Notes: generated by a model from the sequence alone, not told the origin. Shown: positions 26,160 through 34,213, counted from the first letter of the stretch. The stretch: 44,928 bases of DNA from Streptomyces sp. ISL-100 (GCF_018614615.1 NZ_JAGGOK010000039.1:1-44928); one strand, 5' to 3'. Program-made: numbers and translations.

Positions 26160-26700
26160 TTCCGCATCGGACCACCCCGAGCGACTCCCCGTCCGGCCCG
26201 AACGCCACCAGCCCCCACGCCACCCCGCCGCCCCAGCAGCAGGGCCAGGACAACAACACCAAGCCCACCCCCACCACCGGCGTCCGCGACCCGCAACGCC
26301 ACACCTCCCGGCGCGTCACCAACCCCACCCGCGCCGAGCAGGACGGCCTGGACAACTCGGTCCCCGAGACGAGAACGGCGACCCGACTCGGCAGGCCGAC
26401 CCCACGAAGGGCCCCTGGGGCCAGAACATCAACGGCGATGGACCCAATTCCCCCGGCAACAACAACTGTGTCGACGTGGCCCTCTCCATGGTGGCCCCGT
26501 ACGCAGGCAGGCCCACGGCCGCCGCCCAAGCCGGAAGACCCGGCGGAGGAGCACATTGACCTCTCTCCGGACTCGCCGCAACAGGCGGTGCGCAACTACC
26601 CAAGCGACGACCAGCACGAGCACGAGCACAAGGACATGGATAACCACCTCACGGCCATCGGCTCGGCCTTTGCGAAGGCTACGCTGCAACGTCGTTCCGT
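26160..26700 (+). pseudogene. Broken papain-fold (Tox-PL) toxin remnant
   Basis: Three reading frames must be joined to read a toxin-like protein. First comes a Pro/Gln/Thr-rich linker (TPPPQQQGQDNNTKPTPTTG), then LDNSVP. A shift near 26363 leads to RDENGDPTRQADP and GPNSPGNNNCVDVALSM, which resembles the Cys motif region of papain-fold toxin 1 and the NNCADC region of the giant toxin. A further shift near 26530 leads to a charged tail (EHIDLSPDSPQQAVRNYPSD). No His/Asp half and no N-terminal head remain. It lies between two immunity-type genes, so it is probably the relic of another toxin module or a displaced toxin tip. Confidence 0.65.
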
Positions 26701-26717
26701 CGAAGTAGGGAGTCCCC

Positions 26718-28892
26718 ATGTCCGAGTCCTCTCCCGACCCCCAACGCTTCGCTCCTGCCCAGGCAGTCGCACAGGTACGTGACTGGTGGGGCGACGGCTC
26801 CCCCAAGAAGAAGAACCTGGACGTCATCAGCCTCACCGGCACCTCGGGCGTCCTCGAAGAGGTGCACCGGCACATCCCCCAAAGTGTCCTGCTCGATGCC
26901 ACGGAAGCGGATGCGGAGGACGTTTTCCGAAGGGCTTTGAGGCTCATCGGGGTGCCCGATGACAAGGCGAGTCCCTACACCTGGCGCAGGGCTGCCCGCC
27001 AGCAAGGCGGTGGCAAGCTGGTTCTGATCACGCACGCGGGACGGGCCGGGCTCACCCGCAGGTCCGCCCAGCCCGCTCTTGTTGGTAACCAGGCGGCGGA
27101 GTGCCTCTCCCTCGCCGGACCAAGCGTTGTGGTCGATACGCCGCCCCCGGATCCTGGGACGGCGCGGCGCGGTACGCCCTCACTCTGGCTGGACGACACA
27201 TCGCTCGACAACCCGCAGAACGCACTCGGGGCCGCCGTCGCGGCTGCCTCGCAGTCGCCGCAACTGCGCGCACTGGCCCTGTCCGAGCCGCGGCGCGTGC
27301 CGTGGGAGGCATGGAGAGAGTTGGCTCGGGCTGTCGGTGTGGCAGATTCCGACGTGGCAGCCCTGCACCAGCTTGCCGACCGTTTCTCCGGCCTCATCAC
27401 GGTGTCCGACGCGGAGGTCGCATTCGCCGACGATTCCGTGGCCGACGCCCTGCGTCGTGAGACATCTGCCGAGTTGAGCACGCATGTCAATGACCACATG
27501 GTCCAGTGGCTGCGAGGAGTCGCCCCCCAGCTGCGGCATCCTGACGGCTGGGCCGCCTCCGGTCCCCTGGGCCGTTACGCCGCCCATGGTCTGGCCATGC
27601 ACGCGGCGCAGGCGGGAAAGTTCGACGAGCTGCTGCGGGACGGCAGTGTCCTTGCCAATCTTCCCCAGAACGCGCTCCTGGACGCTGCCCACTGCGCGCA
27701 CAGCGGTTCGCTGCCCGGCTCGAACGCGGCCGCCGATGCTGTGTACTTGTGGATGTACGGGGTGGCCCCGCCAGATCAGGGCGAATGGGCTTCATGGCTG
27801 CACTTGATGGCCATGGCGCGAAAGGACACCGAGCTGTGCGCCGCCATCGAGCACTCCGGCGTACGTCTTCCCTGGAAGGCCCGGTGGACACACTGGCGCC
27901 CACCGGGTGGATTCGACCCGGGCTACCTCGAACCCGGTCCGGTCTACCAGCTGTTCCGGGTGTGCTGGCGAGATCGCCTGGCCGTGGCCGCGAGCGCTGA
28001 GGACGGCGGCGTACGCGTGTGGGACGCCGAGACCTCGGAGCTCGTGGCGGGCCCGTGGTTCGACGAGAACTTTCCGGACGAGGCAGCGGATGCGCTGGCT
28101 TGGCCGCAGGGAACTGGGGAAACCGGCCCGACCCGTCGCAGCGAACTCCTTGCGCACGAGGACCTCGACGAGGGTATCGACGACGAGTTCCTTCCTGTTT
28201 CAGTGCGTCTTGGCAACCTCACGGTGTTCGCCGGCCCCGGAGGTGTCTTCGCCGTGGAAGCCGCCCACGCGGAAGCGGAGCACGTGCTCACGCCACTGCG
28301 CGGGGCACCGCTGCTCGGCACCAGGACCGCAGCAGGCCTCACACGGCCCGTCAATGCCTCGACCACCACTGCGGCCGACCTGGGAACGCTCTTCCCCCGC
28401 GCCCCCGTTCTGCGCACCGGCCCGGACCGTCTGCCGGCCGGCCTGACCGATAAAACCGCCCGCCGTGTACTCACCGATACCGGCCTTCCCGTCATGGATG
28501 AAAAGGCAATCAGGCTGGAGCCCGAGTACGAGAGATTCCTGTGGGAAGTGCCCTGGCCGAAGGAGGTCGAGCAGCCCGCAGAGGACGGACCGTTCTTCCA
28601 GATCGGCTTGTGGATGGGCGCCGAGATCGTGATCGACGGACCCTCCGGGCACGTCCTGCGCATGCCGCGTACCGCCGAGGAGAGCGGACTGGACGGCCTC
28701 CTCGTCGCAACGTCCCTCGACCGCTTCCTGGCCATGGTCACCCAGTGGCTCGCTGGGCGTCGCATTCTCGGGACGCTGGAGAACCAGGACGAGGACCATC
28801 TGCTCCGGCAGCACATCGAAGACGCCATCTGGGATATCGACGCGGATGGCTCCCGCGCAGAGGCGTGGACCTACGCACTGCACAACGACTGA
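26718..28892 (+). CDS. SUKH-4 family protein with degenerate P-loop N-terminus
   Basis: The 724-residue product starts at ATG 26718 behind GGGAG. The N-terminus (VISLTGTSGVLEEV, residues about 36-49) aligns with the P-loop of the STAND-like neighbour but has lost the Lys/Arg-Ser end, so nucleotide binding is unlikely. The middle has a propeller-like blade (LAVAASAEDGGVRVWDAETSEL). The C-terminal 190 residues fit SUKH-4: FPRAPVLRTGPDRLPAGL, ARRVLTDTGLPV, then FFQIG. SUKH proteins inhibit many unrelated toxins, mainly nucleases and deaminases. It follows the toxin remnant by a few bases and may once have been paired with that toxin. Confidence 0.72.
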   Translation: MSESSPDPQRFAPAQAVAQVRDWWGDGSPKKKNLDVISLTGTSGVLEEVHRHIPQSVLLDATEADAEDVFRRALRLIGVPDDKASPYTWRRAARQQGGGKLVLITHAGRAGLTRRSAQPALVGNQAAECLSLAGPSVVVDTPPPDPGTARRGTPSLWLDDTSLDNPQNALGAAVAAASQSPQLRALALSEPRRVPWEAWRELARAVGVADSDVAALHQLADRFSGLITVSDAEVAFADDSVADALRRETSAELSTHVNDHMVQWLRGVAPQLRHPDGWAASGPLGRYAAHGLAMHAAQAGKFDELLRDGSVLANLPQNALLDAAHCAHSGSLPGSNAAADAVYLWMYGVAPPDQGEWASWLHLMAMARKDTELCAAIEHSGVRLPWKARWTHWRPPGGFDPGYLEPGPVYQLFRVCWRDRLAVAASAEDGGVRVWDAETSELVAGPWFDENFPDEAADALAWPQGTGETGPTRRSELLAHEDLDEGIDDEFLPVSVRLGNLTVFAGPGGVFAVEAAHAEAEHVLTPLRGAPLLGTRTAAGLTRPVNASTTTAADLGTLFPRAPVLRTGPDRLPAGLTDKTARRVLTDTGLPVMDEKAIRLEPEYERFLWEVPWPKEVEQPAEDGPFFQIGLWMGAEIVIDGPSGHVLRMPRTAEESGLDGLLVATSLDRFLAMVTQWLAGRRILGTLENQDEDHLLRQHIEDAIWDIDADGSRAEAWTYALHND

Positions 28893-28926
28893 CGCACCAT
28901 CCGCAAGGGTGGACGACAAGGGACCA

Positions 28927-29343
28927 TGACCGGCGCAACGAACGACTACGCACGGCAGCCGTACCTGGTAGCCGGCCTGTGTCACGCGATGCAGATTGGC
29001 CAGGCGCTCTTCGTATCGGCCCGCGCAACGACCGAGACCTCCCGTGGCAGACCCTGTGGAGCCTGCCGGTCCCTGGCATCCACGCCGTGACCGTGGGCAG
29101 CATCCCGGCGTCCGGCGAGGAACAGCCGGGCCCCGTCGCAGCACTCGCTGTCCCAGGGGACACACCTGGCGCGTACCTGGTCGGCGACGGCGGCGCGTCC
29201 GTGCTGCTCGTCCACGGCCTGGTCCAGCGGGTCCCTCGATCCCCCGGTGCAGATCTTTCCCGCAGGGAGTCCTCTTCCTCGCCGACGAGCGCGGCGCGAA
29301 GACCCTGCGGATCCCGGCGCCGACCACACCGATAGCCTCGTAG
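28927..29343 (+). pseudogene. STAND / Imm49 / STAND mosaic fragment
   Basis: The first 17 codons (MTGATNDYARQPYLVAG) resemble the N-terminus of the STAND-like gene. They run into GLCHAMQIGQALFVSARATT, which matches the middle of Imm49 (CVTAMHVGSALFASARATT). In another frame, LPWQTLWSLPVPG and AALAVPGDTPGAYLVGDG match the C-terminal part of the STAND-like protein, and after a further shift GVLFLADERGAKTLRI matches its last blade. The stop is at 29343. No full domain survives. The Imm49 piece ends at the same codons as the deletion in the decayed copy at 23096-23682. Confidence 0.75.
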
Positions 29344-29377
29344 CACCATGCCCCCGACGCCCTCGAAGGAGCCCCGC

Positions 29378-30691
29378 GTGATCAGCCAGGAGCGGGCATT
29401 CGCCACCGCCGACCGGTGGCTCAACCCCGACGGTTCAGGGGCTCCGCGGCGCGAGGTCCGCATGCGGGAGTTCGACCTCGGGTGGGTCGTGTGGGCCGCA
29501 CCCGCGCCGATGGAGCGCGACCCGGAGACCGGGGAGCGGCGGCCGCCCGCGGAGATCGGGGACGCGTGCGGGGTCGTGGACCGGCGTACCGGTGAGCTGA
29601 CGGTCTGGCCTTCGGTTCCGGTCGACGAGGCCGTACGGATGTACAAGCAGAAGCACGGCGGCGGTTCGTCGGAAAGTGGTCGTCCGGTCACCGGGCCCGG
29701 CAACACCGCCGTCTTCACGTACGTCGACCCGGCCAGCGGCGAGGAGACGACCCTCTTCCGCAACTCGGGCCCCGGCCTGCCTCCGGTCGAGTACCAGGCG
29801 TGGGCCGAGCTGCAGCGTATGAACGTACCCATCGACAACGTCGTGGCAGTCCACACCGACCTGCGCCCCAGCCTGCTCCCCGGCGGCTACACCGCCGAGC
29901 TCCTCAACGCGTTCCCCAACGCCAAGCTGTCCTGCGCCCACAGCTACGGCGCCCGACCGGAAACGCGCGAAGAAGGCATCGCCTCGCTGCTTCAGCACGT
30001 CGAGATGATGCACCAGATCGCCGGCCAGCAGCCGCCGCCGCGCCCCTACCGGACCCCGGTCCCCGCGAACGTGACTCCCGCCGAGCCGATGCGCGACGTA
30101 GCCCTGGGCCGGCACCTCGTCGAGATCTTCGGTCAGGACGGCGTACGCCGCTACGACGCCGACGACGTCGCCGGCAGCCAACTGCCCGAGACCACCGGCT
30201 CGACGCTCACCTGGGCTGGAGTCCCCGCCGACATCCCCCTCTTCTTCACCGCCGACCGGCCCGACAGCCCGCCCGCCGGCGGCCTGTTCAGCGACATAGC
30301 CACGAACCTGCGCGAGCGCCGCAGCCCGGCCGGCGAAGAGAAGATCAGCGCGCTGGCGCATCTGGTCCGTATCGGCTGGGACGGGGTAGCCGTCATCGCG
30401 GTGCAGTGCCTGCCCGGCACGACGGAGCCCAACGGCCTCGGCGCCCTCTGGGCGATCGACCCCGTCAACGCGGCGACCTGCTACGTCAACGTCTCAGCCG
30501 CCGCCTTCGCGCGCGCCCTCGCGCTCCTGGTCACCACACGGCAGCAGATGCAGGGCATGGACCCGGTTGCGGCCGGTACGGCGGTGGCGGCGTTCCAGGC
30601 TCAGTTGCTTGCCATCGACGCCTCGGCGCTGGCAGATCCGGGCTCGTGGTGGTCGTTGATCGTCGAGCAGATGTGGCACGGGCTGTTCTGA
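29378..30691 (+). CDS. Three-domain YrhB / deaminase-like / SUKH-4 protein
   Basis: The 437-residue product starts at GTG 29378 behind GAAGGAG (six-base gap); ATG 29348 is a poorer start. Residues about 1-95 match the YrhB/Imm35-like protein at 23729-24034. Residues about 110-215 resemble the nucleic-acid deaminase fold seen fused to SUKH-4 proteins (VEYQAWAELQRMNVPI, then VHTDLRPSLLPGGY). In active members this region reads H/C-x-E ... P-C-x-x-C; here it is His159, Asp161 and Ser165, so the metal site looks lost. Residues about 235-437 fit SUKH-4 (LVEIFGQDGVRRYDADDVAG, then DIPLFFTADRP). The gene ends the island on the plus strand. A broad-range immunity role is inference; the middle-domain call is the least sure. 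Confidence 0.68.
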   Translation: MISQERAFATADRWLNPDGSGAPRREVRMREFDLGWVVWAAPAPMERDPETGERRPPAEIGDACGVVDRRTGELTVWPSVPVDEAVRMYKQKHGGGSSESGRPVTGPGNTAVFTYVDPASGEETTLFRNSGPGLPPVEYQAWAELQRMNVPIDNVVAVHTDLRPSLLPGGYTAELLNAFPNAKLSCAHSYGARPETREEGIASLLQHVEMMHQIAGQQPPPRPYRTPVPANVTPAEPMRDVALGRHLVEIFGQDGVRRYDADDVAGSQLPETTGSTLTWAGVPADIPLFFTADRPDSPPAGGLFSDIATNLRERRSPAGEEKISALAHLVRIGWDGVAVIAVQCLPGTTEPNGLGALWAIDPVNAATCYVNVSAAAFARALALLVTTRQQMQGMDPVAAGTAVAAFQAQLLAIDASALADPGSWWSLIVEQMWHGLF

Positions 30692-30867
30692 GTGAAGGCC
30701 AGTGAACTCAGAGAGTCCTACGCCGCCCGGTCCACTTCCCGTACTACCGAGCGATAGAGCGGTCAGCGAAGCGTGAGCCCGACGAGAACCAGCAGCCGTG
30801 AACGTCCGGAAAGCGCTGCTCGATGGCGGGCGGGCCCTCGGTTTAGAAGGGCACGACAACGCGATCG

Positions 30868-30902
30868 GGCCGTACGCCGCGGGGGCCCGCCGGCGTACGG
30901 CC
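30868..30902. terminator. Terminator-like hairpin between convergent genes
   Basis: Positions 30868-30879 (ggccgtacgccg) and 30891-30902 (cggcgtacggcc) form a perfect 12-bp stem with an 11-base loop. It lies between the end of the SUKH-4 gene (plus) and the end of the small polar gene (minus), close to the latter. Confidence 0.8.
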
Positions 30903-30927
30903 TGAAAATGGCAGGTGAGCGGGTGGC

Positions 30928-31350
30928 TCAGTAGAGCGAGAATCCGCCGCTGTGGCGCCCCTGGCTCTTTTTCGGAGTCGGCGAGGGCTCGCCCTGGGAG
31001 CGCCTCGGCTCGGACGGGTCCGAGGACGGGTCGCTGCTCGCCGGTACCTCACCCTGCCTGATCTGCTCGCGCTCCTCGTCGGAGAGCGCCTCCCACTCGC
31101 CGCGCAGCGATGCCATGCCGCCACCGAGGGCTCGTGCCGTCGAAGGGGCGTCCATGGCGTCGCGCAGGGTGACGCGGCCCGAGAGCAACTTCTTTGCGGC
31201 GTCCTGGAGTTCTTTGCTGGCGCCGCCGCCGTCGGCGAGTTTGCGCAGCGCGGAGTTCAGTGAGCGGACCTGCTCCGGTTCGAGCGCTTCGTCCCACACG
31301 CCGCGGTCGGGGGAAGGCCCCTGGGGGTTACGGGGTTGCTGCTGAGCCAT
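30928..31350 (-). CDS. Small polar protein of the second ESX-substrate unit, hypothetical
   Basis: The 140-residue product starts at ATG 31350 behind GAGGAG. It begins with a Gln/Pro-rich segment (MAQQQPRNPQGPSPDRG), has a helical middle (EPEQVRSLNSALRKLAD, LSGRVTLRDAM, LSDEEREQIRQGE) and ends in a Ser/Pro/Lys-rich tail finishing GGFSLY. There is no signal peptide or TM helix. It is the third gene after the WXG-like gene and the head protein on the minus strand, 52 bases downstream of the latter. I do not recognise a family. A chaperone or accessory role for the ESX substrates is a guess from position. Confidence 0.68.
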   Translation of the reverse strand: MAQQQPRNPQGPSPDRGVWDEALEPEQVRSLNSALRKLADGGGASKELQDAAKKLLSGRVTLRDAMDAPSTARALGGGMASLRGEWEALSDEEREQIRQGEVPASSDPSSDPSEPRRSQGEPSPTPKKSQGRHSGGFSLY

Positions 31351-31402
31351 CTCGCTTCTCCTCACCTCTCGTCACCCGAAGTATCTCTCGTCGTATCTCT
31401 CG

Positions 31403-32479
31403 TCACCCGAAGTCGGTACGGATTCGGTCGGCTGTTGACGGTTGTCCGGGCAACGCCCCTCTCGCGGGCGCGGGCTCGGATGCGGAGGCCCTGGGGGCGG
31501 CGGGCGGCGTGTCCGGGGCGGTCGCGGCCCGGCTGTCGGCTGGTGCGGCCGGCTGCGAGTCCGCTGCCGCGGGCACTGCCGCCGCTCCCGGCTCTCCGTT
31601 CTCTCCGACCGCTTCCGCCGCCGCCGACCCTCGTCCGGTGGCATGGTTCAGGCCCTGGTCCGCGGCTGCCTCCGCGCGCTGGGCAGCCCGTTGCGTTACG
31701 GCATCCACGTACGTACCGGGGTCGGCGAGCCCGACGATGTTGTCCTTGACACCCATGAGACCGTCCTTGAGCCCCTTCGTGGCCGACTCCTTGAAGGCGC
31801 CGAGGCCCTTTCCCGCGGCGTCCTTGAGGTCGATACCGTCCTGCGCGCCGAAGTTGGCCTTGACCCCCTGCTCGATAAGGTCCTGCCCCATCGCCGTCGC
31901 GCCTTCCTTTGCCGCTGCGGTGACGACTTCCTGAACCATGTCCCTGAGCGCCCGGACTGATGCTTCCTTCAGGGTGTCCGCGATCGTTGTGACGATGACC
32001 TGCTTGAGCTCGTCGAGCAGCCTTCGTACGACGACACGGGTGATCTGAACGGCGCCCACCGCGCCCAGCTCCGAGAGCCCGAAGGTAAGCGGAGCCGCTG
32101 CCTGTGCTGCGGCGATCTCAAAGGCCAGCGCGATGAGTTGGGCAATGACGGCGAGTTTGCTTGTGAGTACGCACATGGCGACCGTGTCGAGAGCAAAGGC
32201 AATGGCGTTGGCGGCCTCGACTGCGTCGTTCAGATAGCCGTCCCCGCCGGATTCGAACTTGCGCCATTTCTCCTCGAAAGCTTCAACAGCTTCACCCGCA
32301 TTCGACGACCGAATCGCGGATGCCGCAGCAACTCCACGCGATCCCAACTGGGCGGCCGTCAAGGCAAACTGCCGCCACGCCGTGGCGGCACTGTGAATCT
32401 CGTCTTCGTTCGCATCGGGCCACTCGTAACCGAGCAGCCCGAGAACCCAGTCGACCTCGCGAGGCAGCATCAGTGCCAT
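31403..32479 (-). CDS. CpnT-like ESX head protein without toxin domain
   Basis: The 358-residue product aligns with the first 225 residues of the giant toxin: MLPREVDWVLGLLGYEWPDANED, WRQF, SSNAGEAVEAF, SGGDGYLNDAVEAAN, VIAQLIALAFEIAAAQA, PLTFGLSELGA, QITRVVVRRLLDELK and NFGAQDGIDL all have counterparts. After residue about 250 there is an Ala/Pro-rich tail, then the stop; no toxin domain follows. ATG 32479 was chosen by that alignment. It lies 55 bases downstream of the WXG-like gene and is probably cotranscribed with it. It could be a secreted structural or carrier protein, or a toxin that has lost its tip. Confidence 0.82.
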   Translation of the reverse strand: MALMLPREVDWVLGLLGYEWPDANEDEIHSAATAWRQFALTAAQLGSRGVAAASAIRSSNAGEAVEAFEEKWRKFESGGDGYLNDAVEAANAIAFALDTVAMCVLTSKLAVIAQLIALAFEIAAAQAAAPLTFGLSELGAVGAVQITRVVVRRLLDELKQVIVTTIADTLKEASVRALRDMVQEVVTAAAKEGATAMGQDLIEQGVKANFGAQDGIDLKDAAGKGLGAFKESATKGLKDGLMGVKDNIVGLADPGTYVDAVTQRAAQRAEAAADQGLNHATGRGSAAAEAVGENGEPGAAAVPAAADSQPAAPADSRAATAPDTPPAAPRASASEPAPARGALPGQPSTADRIRTDFG

Positions 32480-32534
32480 GTGGGTCACAACCCCCGTGTC
32501 GTCGTTCCACAGGCCCCGCACATGGGGCCCGCCC

Positions 32535-32849
32535 TCAGATGGCCTTGTACGCCTCGTACGTACGCTTTTCGACGCCCCCGTACGCATCACCCATGTGCCG
32601 CAGGTTCGTGCCCATCTTCTTGAGCCGGCCACCGAGGCTCTCCATGGAGTCGAGCATCCCGTCCTTCACCGGCTGGTAGACGACATCGAACGGTCCGCCG
32701 ATGACATCCTCACCCCAGGGCGTCCCGATGCCTTCCAGGGTCTTCTTGAGCTCACCAGTCGCGGTCACAAATTCTCTACCGATCTCCCTGAATTCCTCGC
32801 CTTGGATCTTCAGCGTCCGGTGATCGACGTCGAAACCGCCAACAGCCAT
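32535..32849 (-). CDS. WXG100-like ESX substrate, second copy
   Basis: The 104-residue protein starts at ATG 32849 behind GGGGGA. It carries TPWGEDVIGGPFDVVYQPVK and LDSMESLGGRLKKMG, matching the WXG-like protein at 16515-16886. Length and the central WG turn fit WXG100 proteins. It is the first gene of the minus-strand unit with the head protein and the small polar protein. It probably pairs with the head protein for export through EccC. Confidence 0.82.
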   Translation of the reverse strand: MAVGGFDVDHRTLKIQGEEFREIGREFVTATGELKKTLEGIGTPWGEDVIGGPFDVVYQPVKDGMLDSMESLGGRLKKMGTNLRHMGDAYGGVEKRTYEAYKAI

Positions 32850-33160
32850 GCCCACTCCCCCGATTACCTTGCGCTTCGCACGCACGAGCAACTTGATGCA
32901 GTCAAAAACCTAGCGCACTGAAGTGATAGAAAAGTCATTCGAATGGCGCTTGAACTGACGTGCAGACGCCCTGAGTCAGCAATGATCCGCACAGACGAAC
33001 GAAGCAGAAGGCCAGAATCGCCATGGCTCGATCGCAGCAGCGCGCAGGGAACGAACCGCTCACTGTCCCGGCTCGCGGGAAGTGCGTCGGCGCGTACCAA
33101 GGGGCGTACGCAGCAGGGTGGGTCGGCACGCAGTGCACCGTGAAGGTGGAGGGATGCGAG
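32850..33160. other. Divergent intergenic region
   Basis: This 311-base gap separates the minus-strand WXG unit from a plus-strand membrane gene. It must hold the promoter of the WXG unit. I see no convincing gene; short frames within it lack ribosome sites or homology. No clear promoter consensus was found by eye. Confidence 0.5.
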
Positions 33161-33601
33161 GTGAACTACCTCGTCGCCGGCTTCTTCACGGGTTGGGTCC
33201 TCATCGGCCTCGGCGTCTTCTGCGTCGCCACGGGCTACGCACCCTCCGGCCGGAGCCGGATCTCGTACAACGAGGCATGGGAAGCGGCGGGACGGAACGT
33301 GACGCGGGCGGCCGTGGTCGGGATGATCGGCGCGGGGATCGTGGGGGCCGGGCTTGGGCTTTCGTACCTGGTCAGCCTCTTCTTCCGAGGGACTCTCGTT
33401 CGCATCATGAGGTGCCCTGCTCGGCGCCCACGGCTCCTGTCGAGCGGATACGGGGGTGTCGCCGCACCGCCGATCAGGTGGGAGGGCCGAGACTCAGGGC
33501 CCCGACACCGGCCCTCCTGGCCCGCGCCATACGGTTCTTGTCACGTACGATCTCCCGGTACTCCTCCAGGGGCGTCCGGCTGCCACGCTCCAGGGTCATG
33601 A
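33161..33601 (+). CDS. Putative two-TM membrane protein, hypothetical
   Basis: GTG 33161 follows GGAGGG at a good distance. The first 85 residues look real: a helix (LVAGFFTGWVLIGLGVFCVATGY, cut in two on the membrane), a polar segment with SYNEAWEAAGRN, and a second helix (AAVVGMIGAGIVGAGLGLSYLV). The last about 55 residues are Arg/Pro/Ser-rich and run antisense into the 3' end of the minus-strand gene at 33474-34124, so the true C-terminus was probably lost or replaced by rearrangement. ATG 33023 in frame is a possible but weaker start. No family was recognised. Confidence 0.45.
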   Translation: MNYLVAGFFTGWVLIGLGVFCVATGYAPSGRSRISYNEAWEAAGRNVTRAAVVGMIGAGIVGAGLGLSYLVSLFFRGTLVRIMRCPARRPRLLSSGYGGVAAPPIRWEGRDSGPRHRPSWPAPYGSCHVRSPGTPPGASGCHAPGS

Positions 33602-34124
33602 ACTCACTGCCGCCCGGCACGGCGATCACTCCACCGAATTCGGGGTCACCGGCGAACCAGGCACTCTCCTCCATCTCCCCCGTCCAGCGCTTCCTCCGCA
33701 GCGGGTTGACCGCGCGCATGGTCTTGGACCAGGCGCCGTCCGCGTCGGCCTTGAGCCGCACAGGCAGTGCCATGACATCCTTGACGTCATTGCACGGACG
33801 CACGGAAGCGCGGTGCTCCCAGGGATACTCGCGGAGCACCTTCCGGATCTTGCGCAGGCGGAGGACCGGCCCCCACGAGTACAGAGCCATGGCGAAGGCG
33901 AACGGTGCCGCGATCAGACACAGGACGGCCGCGATGCGCATCCACATCGGCTGGGTTCTGGGCTGATCCGCCAGTATTCCCGTCACCGCCAAGGTCGCCA
34001 GCAGCAGAATTATGGTCACCGGCAAAACCGCCACCGCGCGCAGTCGTGCTCGCTGCCAATTCCGCCGCGTCTGCGGATGATCGAAGGCGCACTTGTACGG
34101 GGGGACTTGGGCTGTGGGGTACAT
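33474..34124 (-). CDS. Tandem-family two-TM protein, copy E
   Basis: The 216-residue product starts at ATG 34124 behind AGGAG. It is one of a local family that I do not recognise. Shared marks, here and in the copies at 34293-34913 and 34968-35549, are AFD-x2-x-TR near residue 15, a basic stretch (RARLR), two TM helices (about 32-52 and 65-90), the motif RKIRKVLREYPW, and a C-terminal domain with NPLRRKRWTGEMEESAWFAGD and GGVIAVPGG, then MTLER. The tail is basic. TM helices near the N-terminus with a cytoplasmic C-terminal domain are likely. A membrane immunity role is suggested only by the neighbourhood. Confidence 0.8.
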   Translation of the reverse strand: MYPTAQVPPYKCAFDHPQTRRNWQRARLRAVAVLPVTIILLLATLAVTGILADQPRTQPMWMRIAAVLCLIAAPFAFAMALYSWGPVLRLRKIRKVLREYPWEHRASVRPCNDVKDVMALPVRLKADADGAWSKTMRAVNPLRRKRWTGEMEESAWFAGDPEFGGVIAVPGGSEFMTLERGSRTPLEEYREIVRDKNRMARARRAGVGALSLGPPT

Positions 34125-34172
34125 CTGGCTGGCTCCTGTTCGGGTTCCGAGAGTTGGGGCAGGCACCCGTCA

Positions 34173-34213
34173 CCGCGACATCACGGTCGGCCTTGCCGAC
34201 CGTGATGTCGCGG
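34173..34213. terminator. Perfect 19-bp hairpin with 3-base loop
   Basis: Positions 34173-34191 (ccgcgacatcacggtcggc) and 34195-34213 are exact reverse complements with loop CTT. It lies between copies D and E of the tandem family. No T-tract flanks it. It could terminate or process the transcript between the two genes. Confidence 0.75.
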
